From the NCBI GenBank assembly GCA_021737115.1, contig JAIPER010000180.1:1-7301 (forward strand): 7,301 nucleotides of DNA, written 5' to 3'. The notes beneath the pieces are model-generated. The model saw nothing but the letters and a program-made list of their open reading frames with translations, ran no database searches and had not been told where the DNA came from. Below, piece after piece: positions 1-5,911 of this stretch (the stretch's first letter is position 1; the number at the start of each line of letters is the position of its first letter). The DNA comes from Desulfohalobiaceae bacterium (lineage in GTDB: Bacteria; Desulfobacterota; Desulfovibrionia; Desulfovibrionales; Desulfothermaceae). Both the position numbers and the translations under genes were made by a program.

Positions 1-38
1 AAGTCCCTTCTTTTTTTAAAAATATGTAACCCATATAC

Positions 39-84
39 CCAGAATTGGCCTTGTTTTTCTGAAGAAAAACAAGACCAATTCTGG
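39..84 (+). promoter_or_regulatory. Long hairpin in the iorA leader
   Basis: Two 22-base arms (39-60 and 63-84) are inverted copies of each other with a single mismatch (C49 against A74), separated by two bases. In RNA the loop would open to about four bases (UGAA). The hairpin ends three bases before the iorA ribosome site. There is no T run after either arm in either direction, so it does not look like an ordinary intrinsic terminator. It could be a regulator-binding site, a protective 5' mRNA hairpin, or part of a translational control element. The symmetry is seen directly; the role is inferred. Confidence 0.75.
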
Positions 85-87
85 ATC

Positions 88-93
88 GGAGGA
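88..93 (+). promoter_or_regulatory. Ribosome binding site of iorA
   Basis: GGAGGA lies three bases before the ATG at 97. It supports this ATG rather than the in-frame ATG four codons later (109), which has no such motif at a suitable distance. The site starts just after the long leader hairpin, so folding of that hairpin would leave it exposed. Confidence 0.8.
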
Positions 94-96
94 TAA

Positions 97-1974
97 ATGC
101 ACAAGCTCATGACGGATACCCCGGGAAAAAAACTGTTCATCCTGGGAAATGAGGCCATTGCCCGGGGAGCCCTGGAAGCCGGTGTCTCCTTCGTCACCTG
201 CTACCCCGGCACCCCTTCATCGGAAATCCCGCTCCAGTTCTACCAATTGACCCGGGAAACCGATATCTACTTCGAATACTCGGTCAATGAGAAAGTGGCC
301 CTCGAAGTCGGGGCCGGAGCCGCGGCCACCGGCCTGCGGACCCTGGTGACCATGAAGCATGTCGGGGTCAATGTCGCTGCCGACCCCTTGATGACCCTGG
401 CCTATGTCGGAGTCAAAGGGGGAATGGTCATTGTCACGGCCGACGACCCCTCCCTTTTTTCCAGCCAGAACGAGCAGGACAACCGCTACTACGCCAGACT
501 TTCCGGTCTGCCCATGCTGGAGCCGACCAATATCCAGGAGCTCAAAGACCTGACCGCACAGGCCTTTGACCTCTCGGAAACCCTGGGACTGCCGGTCTTT
601 CTGCGGACCACCACCAGGCTGAATCATATGCGCGGACCCGTGGACCTCGGTCCGCTCAAGCCGGTTATCGGCAAAATGCGCTTCGAAAAGGATCCCTTCA
701 GCAAGGTCACCGTCCCGGCCGTGTCCCGAAAGCTGCACCAGGTCCTGCTCTCCCGGCAGGAACAGGCTCTGCAGGCCTCGGAAACCGGGGATACCAATCA
801 GATTCTGGGAAGCGGCGAATTGGGGATCGTGGCCAACGGAATCGCCTTCAACTACGTCCAGGATGCCGTCAACGATCTCGATCTCGGGGAGCGGACCAGC
901 CTCCTCAAGCTGGCCTTTTCTCATCCCCTGCCCCGGGATCTCTGCCTGAAGTTCCTGCAGCAGGTGGACCGGGTTCTGGTGGTCGAGGAGCTGGAACCCA
1001 TCGTCGAACAGGAACTCAAGGCCCTGGCCCAGGAAAACGGTCTCGGACTCTCGATCAGGGGGAAAGGAGTCGGAGGTCTGTCCAGACTCTTCGAGTACAA
1101 CCCGGCCCTGGTCAGACAGGCGGTGGCCGATGGGTTCGGCCTCGAGTATCAAGCCCCTGAAAAAATCGACGCCTCGGATATTCCTGATCTGCCGCAACGG
1201 CCGCCCAACCTCTGTCCGGGCTGCCCGCACCGGGCCACCTATCATGAGGTCAAGCAGGTCTATGGACAGGAGGCCGTATACCCGACCGACATCGGATGCT
1301 ACACCCTGGGGCTTTTGCCCCCGATTTCCATGGCCGATTTTTTGATCTGCATGGGCTCCTCGGTGAGTTCGGCCTGCGGTTTCGCCCAGGCCGCCGAACA
1401 AAAGGTTGTGGCCTTTATCGGTGACTCCACCTTTTTCCATTCCGGCTTGACCGGGCTGGTCAACGCGGTCCACAACCGACACAACTTCACCCTGGTCATC
1501 CTGGACAACGGCACCACGGCCATGACCGGGCACCAGCCCCATCCCGGGGTCGACGGCCAACCCCTGGACTGGAACCGGCGGCGGGTGTCCATCGAACAGG
1601 CGGTCAGGGGGTTAGGGGTCGAGGACGTCCACCTGATCAAGCCGTTCGCCGTCAAGAAGTCCATTGACACGATCCGCGCCACCTACCAGCATCAAGGGGT
1701 CTCGGTGATTATCTCCCAGGAGGTCTGCCCCCTCTTCGCCAAGGCCACCAGGACCCAGAAGCCCAAAAAACCTTATTTTGTCGATCATGATAGATGCCGG
1801 AACCATCGGGACTGCGTCCGGCAGCTGGCCTGCCCGGCCATCTATGTGGATGAAGAAAAGGTTCGAATCGACGAGTCCATGTGTGTCGGCTGTGCGCTCT
1901 GCGCCCAGATCTGTACGGAAAGGGCGATCAGACCGATGAAGACATCAGCGGAGACAGAGACACGGAATGCTTGA
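97..1974 (+). CDS. iorA: Indolepyruvate:ferredoxin oxidoreductase, alpha subunit
   Basis: This 625-residue cytoplasmic protein is the catalytic subunit of the enzyme that oxidatively decarboxylates aryl-pyruvates (indolepyruvate, phenylpyruvate) to aryl-acyl-CoA, passing electrons to ferredoxin. The N-terminal 2-oxoacid oxidoreductase domain starts near residue 15, with a YPGTPSSEIP stretch near residue 37. A CPGCPHR motif (373-379) opens the thiamine-diphosphate domain, which holds GDSTFFHSG from 442, DNGTTAMTGHQPHPG from 470 and thus the GD...N cofactor/magnesium motif. The C-terminus carries a ferredoxin-like domain. Its second motif is complete (C596, C599, C602, C606) though followed by Thr rather than the usual Pro. 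Its first has C567, H570, C573 and C579, with His where a Cys is expected. Length fits the family (about 580-640). iorB follows after 78 bp. Identity is very secure; the exact aryl-pyruvate preference is not visible. Confidence 0.97.
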   Translation: MHKLMTDTPGKKLFILGNEAIARGALEAGVSFVTCYPGTPSSEIPLQFYQLTRETDIYFEYSVNEKVALEVGAGAAATGLRTLVTMKHVGVNVAADPLMTLAYVGVKGGMVIVTADDPSLFSSQNEQDNRYYARLSGLPMLEPTNIQELKDLTAQAFDLSETLGLPVFLRTTTRLNHMRGPVDLGPLKPVIGKMRFEKDPFSKVTVPAVSRKLHQVLLSRQEQALQASETGDTNQILGSGELGIVANGIAFNYVQDAVNDLDLGERTSLLKLAFSHPLPRDLCLKFLQQVDRVLVVEELEPIVEQELKALAQENGLGLSIRGKGVGGLSRLFEYNPALVRQAVADGFGLEYQAPEKIDASDIPDLPQRPPNLCPGCPHRATYHEVKQVYGQEAVYPTDIGCYTLGLLPPISMADFLICMGSSVSSACGFAQAAEQKVVAFIGDSTFFHSGLTGLVNAVHNRHNFTLVILDNGTTAMTGHQPHPGVDGQPLDWNRRRVSIEQAVRGLGVEDVHLIKPFAVKKSIDTIRATYQHQGVSVIISQEVCPLFAKATRTQKPKKPYFVDHDRCRNHRDCVRQLACPAIYVDEEKVRIDESMCVGCALCAQICTERAIRPMKTSAETETRNA

Positions 1975-2043
1975 TGCCGGATGAAAACTTGAGATAACAA
2001 ACCGGATCAGCTATCAGACCAAGAGGCAATTTTTATTTTAATA

Positions 2044-2048
2044 GAGGG
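2044..2048 (+). promoter_or_regulatory. Ribosome binding site of iorB
   Basis: GAGGG lies four bases before the ATG at 2053, in an otherwise AT-rich stretch after iorA. It supports this start and independent translation of iorB. Confidence 0.65.
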
Positions 2049-2052
2049 ATCA

Positions 2053-2676
2053 ATGCAAAATAAACGTATCGTATTTATCGGCGTCGGGGGTCAGGGAAAT
2101 CTTTTGATCACGCGTTTGCTGGGAGAGGCTGCTCTGGCCAAGGGCATCCCGGCTCTGGTCAGCGAGATACACGGTATGGCCCAGCGGGGCGGAATCGTCG
2201 AATCAGCCGTGGTCATGGGAAACGTGAGCAGCCCTATCGTGGCGGAAGGGGAAGCGGACATCCTCATAGGCTTCGAGCCCATGGAGACCCTCCGGGCCAT
2301 CGGCAAGGTCCGCAAGGACGGTCTGGTCCTGACGAACACCGCCCCATTGCCCCCTTTCACGGTCTCCATCGGGCAGGGAACCTATCCCGACCTGGAGATC
2401 GTTCAAAATCTTCTTAAATCCAAGGTGAAGCGGCTGTTCACCCTGAATGCCAAGGGACTGGCGGATAGAGCCGGCAGTTTGCAGTCTTTGAACATGGTTC
2501 TCCTGGGTGCTTTGATCGGTCTGGACCAACTGGACATCGGTCCGGATGACATGAAAGAGACCATTTCTTTGAACACCAAGAAATCCTTTCTTGAGGCCAA
2601 CCTCAAAGCCTTTGATCTTGGCTTTGAAGAAGTGAATCATGAAGTGCAAAGCGCTGGACCAGAGCCTGTAAGCTGA
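2053..2676 (+). CDS. iorB: Indolepyruvate:ferredoxin oxidoreductase, beta subunit
   Basis: This 207-residue protein is the small subunit that pairs with IorA and forms the gamma-type domain of the 2-oxoacid:ferredoxin oxidoreductase family. The glycine-rich GVGGQGN motif is at residues 10-16, followed by LLG and EIHGMAQRGG (38-47), a signature of this subunit in which the HGMAQRGG loop helps form the active-site region. FEPMETLR in the middle and LLGALIG near residue 150 also fit the family. No cysteine motif is present, as expected, since the clusters sit in IorA. It has its own ribosome site 78 bp after iorA, same strand, most likely co-transcribed. A hairpin terminator candidate follows within ten bases of the stop. 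The length is usual for IorB (about 190-210). Family assignment is secure. Confidence 0.95.
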   Translation: MQNKRIVFIGVGGQGNLLITRLLGEAALAKGIPALVSEIHGMAQRGGIVESAVVMGNVSSPIVAEGEADILIGFEPMETLRAIGKVRKDGLVLTNTAPLPPFTVSIGQGTYPDLEIVQNLLKSKVKRLFTLNAKGLADRAGSLQSLNMVLLGALIGLDQLDIGPDDMKETISLNTKKSFLEANLKAFDLGFEEVNHEVQSAGPEPVS

Positions 2677-2682
2677 AATCTA

Positions 2683-2737
2683 CATCAGTTTGAGCTCACA
2701 CGTCCGTGCGAGAGCTCAAACTGGATGTTGACTTTTT
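2683..2737 (+). terminator. Probable intrinsic terminator after iorB
   Basis: A perfect 12-bp stem (2686-2697 with 2712-2723) is extended by three more pairs at its base after a one-base bulge at G2724 (2683-2685 with 2725-2727). The 14-base loop can form a small inner CAC/GTG stem. TTGACTTTTT follows, giving five Ts at 2733-2737. It begins seven bases after the iorB stop. The T run is set off by a few bases, so termination may be partial. The minus strand shows no T run after the stem. Confidence 0.6.
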
Positions 2738-2756
2738 CTTCCCTCTGCAATATCCT
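2728..2756 (+). promoter_or_regulatory. Candidate sigma70-type promoter of dctPQM
   Basis: TTGACT (2728-2733, five of six consensus bases) and TATCCT (2751-2756, four of six) are separated by 17 bp. Transcription would start near 2763, about 100 bases before dctP. The -35 box begins in the T-rich tail of the preceding hairpin. It is placed sensibly relative to a palindrome at 2781-2794. The -10 box is imperfect, so this is a prediction only. Confidence 0.45.
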
Positions 2757-2780
2757 ACGCAAAATAAAGCAGATAGATTG

Positions 2781-2794
2781 TTCAGTATACTGAA
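2781..2794. promoter_or_regulatory. Palindromic operator candidate upstream of dctP
   Basis: TTCAGTATACTGAA is a perfect 14-bp palindrome with a GTATAC core. A partial direct repeat overlaps it (ATACTG at 2787-2792 and again at 2794-2799, then CATAC). It would lie about 20-30 bases after the predicted transcription start, a position where a bound repressor blocks transcription. GntR-type regulators of the FCD group often bind operators with a GTATAC centre and often control carboxylate transporters; the link here is inferred. No regulator gene is in the window. Confidence 0.5.
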
Positions 2795-2851
2795 TACTGC
2801 ATACAACCTCAAGGATATAAAGGCCTTCCGTCAACCCAATAACCCCGTCTT

Positions 2852-2857
2852 AGGAGG
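2852..2857 (+). promoter_or_regulatory. Ribosome binding site of dctP
   Basis: AGGAGG sits five bases before the ATG at 2863. It is the strongest simple ribosome site in the window, consistent with high expression of a periplasmic binding protein, and it fixes the start that yields a complete signal peptide. Confidence 0.85.
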
Positions 2858-2862
2858 GAAAG

Positions 2863-3936
2863 ATGAAAAAATTGTGGATCGCTTCGATGGTTGGACTGGT
2901 TGGGCTGTTGCTGTCTGTCGGCATCGCCTCTGCAGGAAAGCTGGATGCCTGGAGCCCTGATTTCGACCCGTCGGGTGCGGAATACACCTGTATCGTCTCC
3001 AATGTCTCCCACCCTGTCTTAAAAGGTGTCTACACCGGTTTCGCCCTGCGGGACGAACTCTGGAAACGCAGCAACGGCAGAATTTACATCGACTACAAAC
3101 CCTTCTCCATGCTCGGGGGGGAAGTGGAAGTCCTGAACATGCTCCAGATGGGGGCCATTCAGGGCATGGGGGTCAGCTCGGTGGCCGCCACCAACCTCGG
3201 TCCCAGGTTCGGTCTGATCAACCTGCCCTTTCTGGTCAATTCCTTCGACAAACTGGACAAGTTCATCAACAGCGGCCAGCTCTTCGAGCACTTCCTGAAC
3301 GCCATGGAACATCAGGGCATCATGGCTCTGGACATCACCGGTTACGGCAATTACGGCTGGGCCTCCACGACTCCCATCAAGACCATGGAAGACGCCAGAA
3401 ATGTCAAGTTCCGGATCGCCGAGGCTGCGGTGAACAAGATCAGCTATGAAAAATGGGGTCTCGACGCCGTGGTCATGCCCTGGCCTGACGTCCATGTCGC
3501 CCTGAAGCAGGGAATCATCGACGGCCTGGATCATACCCCCTCGGTCTGCAACATCACCAAGAAATTCGAAGTAGCCAAACATTTCACCCGGGTCAACTAT
3601 GCCCAGGGCTTGTTCATCTGGATCTTCAACAAAGCCTGGTTCAACAGTATGCCTCAGGACCTGCAGGAGATATTCATAGAGACCGTCCACGATGTCAGCG
3701 CCCAGATCAGAGAAGAAGCCAGGGAACAGGAAACCACCCAGATCGCCAAAGCCAAAGAAAACGGGGTCTCCTTTTATACCCTGCCTGAAAAAGACAAAGA
3801 GTTTTTGAAGGAAAAAGCGGCCGAAGTCCACGACAAGTACGCCAAGGAAATCAACAAGACCTATCCGGGCGACACCTACAAGCCGGACAACTACCTCCAG
3901 GAAGTCCAGGAGTATATGGGCTTTCAGGTCGACTAA
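2863..3936 (+). CDS. dctP: TRAP transporter substrate-binding protein, DctP family
   Basis: This 357-residue exported protein captures an organic acid in the periplasm and hands it to the DctQ-DctM membrane complex. Residues 1-24 form a signal peptide (Lys-Lys, hydrophobic core, ASA cleavage motif after residue 24). The mature part fits the DctP fold. It has a GGEVEVLNMLQMGAIQG stretch near 85-101 and the hinge and second-lobe motif VKFRIAEA near 181-188. R184 matches the conserved arginine that binds the substrate carboxylate in this family. MPWPDVHVALKQGIIDGLD (205-223) is the usual sequence after it. After that motif the protein has HTPS instead of the common ENP-like stretch, so its ligand may differ from C4-dicarboxylates. 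The length is slightly above the usual 320-340. A terminator candidate follows the gene directly, with dctQM beyond. The family is secure; the substrate is unknown. Confidence 0.93.
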   Translation: MKKLWIASMVGLVGLLLSVGIASAGKLDAWSPDFDPSGAEYTCIVSNVSHPVLKGVYTGFALRDELWKRSNGRIYIDYKPFSMLGGEVEVLNMLQMGAIQGMGVSSVAATNLGPRFGLINLPFLVNSFDKLDKFINSGQLFEHFLNAMEHQGIMALDITGYGNYGWASTTPIKTMEDARNVKFRIAEAAVNKISYEKWGLDAVVMPWPDVHVALKQGIIDGLDHTPSVCNITKKFEVAKHFTRVNYAQGLFIWIFNKAWFNSMPQDLQEIFIETVHDVSAQIREEAREQETTQIAKAKENGVSFYTLPEKDKEFLKEKAAEVHDKYAKEINKTYPGDTYKPDNYLQEVQEYMGFQVD

Positions 3937-3953
3937 GGCCGAGCGGAAAGTTC

Positions 3954-3984
3954 AGGGAAGGGGTCTTTCCCCCTTCCCTTTTTT
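3954..3984 (+). terminator. Strong intrinsic terminator between dctP and dctQ
   Basis: A perfect GGGAAGGGG/CCCCTTCCC stem (3955-3963 with 3970-3978), closed by one A-T pair and a six-base loop, runs straight into six Ts (3979-3984). This is a textbook intrinsic terminator. It starts 18 bases after the dctP stop, inside what is otherwise one TRAP operon. It most likely lets a fraction of transcripts pass, giving more binding protein than membrane subunits. Confidence 0.85.
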
Positions 3985-4038
3985 ATCACCGCGAAGACCG
4001 AAAAGATATCCTGCAATCTGCAACCTTCTAGCCTCTCT

Positions 4039-4047
4039 GAGGTGATC
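4039..4047 (+). promoter_or_regulatory. Ribosome binding site of dctQ that decides its start
   Basis: GAGGTGATC is complementary over nine bases to the usual 3' end of 16S rRNA (which reads GATCACCTC in reverse order). It lies six bases before the ATG at 4054. A GTG at 4042 in the same frame falls inside this site, so it is unlikely to be the start codon. The core could pair with CCTC at 4032-4035 in a small hairpin. Confidence 0.75.
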
Positions 4048-4053
4048 GACGCC

Positions 4054-4548
4054 ATGCCCAAAGTACTGCGCATCATCGACGCTGTCTTGTCCTTTCTGGA
4101 AAACTGGACCCTTTTTTTAGCCGTGATGGTCGCCTTGTTCTCCCTGTTCGTCAACGTGGTCCTCAGGTACGGATTCCACAGCTCCCTGGCCTGGTCCGAA
4201 GAACTGGTCAGGGAGGTGATCATCCTGACCACCTTTATTGGGGCCAGTGCGGCCATCAAAAGACGGGCCATGATCAAGATCGACGCAGTTGAACAGATCT
4301 TTCCGTCCCTGAAATACCCCCTGTCCTTCTTCGGGTACCTGGTCACCCTCTGTTTTTCCGTATTCATCTTTTATTTCGGCTGGAAAATGGCCGCACTTCA
4401 GGTCCTCACCCAGCAAAAGACCATCATCCTGGAGATCCCTCTGGTCTATCTCTACGCCATCCTGCCGATAATGGGCGTTTTCATGTTCCTGCGCACCATT
4501 CAGGTCATTGTTGAAGACATTCAAACCATCCGCAATCCTTCCTCGTAA
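4054..4548 (+). CDS. dctQ: TRAP transporter small membrane subunit, DctQ family
   Basis: This inner-membrane protein of 164 residues is the small integral subunit that, with DctM, accepts substrate from DctP and moves it inward with sodium ions. Four hydrophobic segments are visible at about 17-39, 52-68, 90-112 and 126-146, the number typical of DctQ. The loop between the first two carries AWSEEL (46-51), a conserved feature of the family, and the second segment ends in basic residues (AIKRR). The length is usual (about 150-180). The ATG at 4054 was chosen over the GTG at 4042 because a nine-base ribosome site sits just before the ATG and overlaps the GTG. dctM starts 11 bases after the stop, so the two are probably translationally coupled. 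A terminator separates it from dctP. DctQ sequences vary a lot, so context adds much to this call. Confidence 0.9.
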   Translation: MPKVLRIIDAVLSFLENWTLFLAVMVALFSLFVNVVLRYGFHSSLAWSEELVREVIILTTFIGASAAIKRRAMIKIDAVEQIFPSLKYPLSFFGYLVTLCFSVFIFYFGWKMAALQVLTQQKTIILEIPLVYLYAILPIMGVFMFLRTIQVIVEDIQTIRNPSS

Positions 4549-4559
4549 CGAGTTCTATT

Positions 4560-5852
4560 ATGGAAGCCAGTTATCTGATACTCCTGCTCATCCTGTTAGG
4601 CGGCATGGCCACCATGGTCCCGGTTTTCATGTGCCTGTTCTTTACGACAGTCCTGGCTTTCGTCTTTTTCACCAATCTGCCCCTGATGCTCCTGGCCCAG
4701 TCTTTTTTCCGGAGCATGGATAATTTTTCCCTGGTCGTGGTCCTCTACTTCATCCTCTGCGGCGGCATCATGACTGCGGGCTCCATCGTGGAACGGCTGA
4801 TCAAGGTGGCCAACATCATGGTCAGCTGGCTTCCAGGCGGGCTGGGCATGGCCGGGGTCATCGGCTGCGGCATGTTCGGGGCCATCTCCGGTTCCACCGT
4901 GGCCACGGTGGTCGCCATCGGGGGGTTCATGATCCCGGCCCTCTTGGACAACGGCTATGACGAGAAATACACCCTGGGCATCATGACCACCTCCCCGAAC
5001 CTCGGGGTGATCGTCCCCCCGAGCATCTCCATGATCCTCTACTCCATGATCTCCAACGTCTCCCTGGAGGGTCTGTTTCTGACCGGTTTTCTGCCGGCCT
5101 TTCTGATCATCATCGGCTTTTGCCTGTACAGCTATTTTCTGCACCGCAAGAAAACGCACATCACCAGAATGCCGGTGCCCAGCACCATGGAGGCCCTGGT
5201 TGCCTTGAAGGACGGCATCTGGTCCCTGCTTTTGCCCCTGATTATCTTCGGCGGCATATTTTCCGGGATCTTCACCGCAAACGAGGCCGCGGTCGTGGCC
5301 AGTGTCTATGCAATCATCGTCGAACTCTTTATCCACAGGACCCTGTCCCTTCGAAAACTCAAAGAAATCACCATCAACTCGGCCGTGACCTCCTCGACCC
5401 TATTGCTGATCGTGGCCAGCGCCATCTGCCTCGGCCGCTACCTGACCCTGGAAGCCATTCCGGCCAAGATCGCCGAAGCCGTTTTGTCCAACATCACCTC
5501 ACCGGTGGTCTTTTTGCTGTTGATCAATCTCTTTCTGGTCCTGGTCGGGATGTTCATCGACATCATCTCCGCCACCCTGATCCTGGTGCCGGTCTTTCTG
5601 CCCATGTTGGACGCCTTCAACGTCGATCCCATGCACTTCGGACTGATCATGACCGTTAACCTGGCCATCGCCTACTGCACTCCGCCCATGGGGGTCAGCC
5701 TGTATATCGTGGGCTCTCTGGCCAACCGGGACATCATCTATGTGACCAAGGCGGTCCTGCCCTTTTTGCTGATCCAGTACGCGGTCCTCCTGCTGATCAC
5801 CTACACCCCGAGTTTGACGCTCTGGCTGCCGCGAATGCTTGGTTTCATCTAA
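4560..5852 (+). CDS. dctM: TRAP transporter large membrane subunit, DctM family
   Basis: This polytopic inner-membrane protein of 430 residues is the translocating subunit of the TRAP transporter and carries the sodium and substrate sites in this family. It is hydrophobic along nearly its whole length, with roughly a dozen membrane segments. Family motifs are clear: GAISGSTVATVVAIG (107-121), PNLGVIVPPSISMILY (146-161), GIFTANEAAVVA (236-247) and, near the end, GMFIDIISATLILVPVFLPM (330-349) and TPPMGVSLYIVG (374-385). The paired GS-rich loop and PP motifs reflect the two-fold repeat of the family. The length is exactly usual (about 425-435). The ATG lies 11 bases after the dctQ stop and has only a poor ribosome site (AACGAG), so coupling to dctQ is likely. 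The stop codon lies in a perfect palindrome. The family is secure; the substrate is unknown. Confidence 0.96.
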   Translation: MEASYLILLLILLGGMATMVPVFMCLFFTTVLAFVFFTNLPLMLLAQSFFRSMDNFSLVVVLYFILCGGIMTAGSIVERLIKVANIMVSWLPGGLGMAGVIGCGMFGAISGSTVATVVAIGGFMIPALLDNGYDEKYTLGIMTTSPNLGVIVPPSISMILYSMISNVSLEGLFLTGFLPAFLIIIGFCLYSYFLHRKKTHITRMPVPSTMEALVALKDGIWSLLLPLIIFGGIFSGIFTANEAAVVASVYAIIVELFIHRTLSLRKLKEITINSAVTSSTLLLIVASAICLGRYLTLEAIPAKIAEAVLSNITSPVVFLLLINLFLVLVGMFIDIISATLILVPVFLPMLDAFNVDPMHFGLIMTVNLAIAYCTPPMGVSLYIVGSLANRDIIYVTKAVLPFLLIQYAVLLLITYTPSLTLWLPRMLGFI

Positions 5853-5872
5853 AAATCCCCGGGGATTTTTAG
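5849..5872. repeat. Perfect 24-bp palindrome over the dctM stop codon
   Basis: The two 12-base halves (5849-5860 and 5861-5872) are exact inverted copies, with a CCCCGGGG centre flanked by A5 on one side and T5 on the other. The TAA stop of dctM (5850-5852) is inside the left half. It could act as a weak two-way terminator (A tract, GC core, T tract), but once a CCGG loop is left unpaired only two G-C pairs remain in the core. Alternatively it is a protein-binding site. The symmetry is certain; the role is not. Confidence 0.7.
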
Positions 5873-5911
5873 GATATATTCAACAGAACCTTACATGATT
5901 TGTATAATGCT

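Noticed and set aside
217..1560. Long open frame of 447 codons on the minus strand
   Set aside because: It lies wholly inside iorA, whose protein is a clear family match. The minus-strand translation is rich in Gly, Asp and Gln with no recognisable motif, as expected of a shadow in GC-rich DNA.
3019..3831. Minus-strand open frame of 270 codons opposite dctP
   Set aside because: It mirrors dctP codons, has no recognisable domain or ribosome site, and dctP is well supported.
4042..4053. GTG start for dctQ, four codons upstream
   Set aside because: The GTG lies inside the nine-base ribosome site that serves the ATG at 4054.
4596..5336. Minus-strand open frame of 246 codons opposite dctM
   Set aside because: The translation is a hydrophilic His-Asp-Gly mixture, the usual mirror image of a hydrophobic membrane protein gene.
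5900..5911. TTG start for the DUF2202-like gene
   Set aside because: It adds only four residues before MKKLN and no ribosome site supports it; the ATG at 5912 gives a normal signal peptide.
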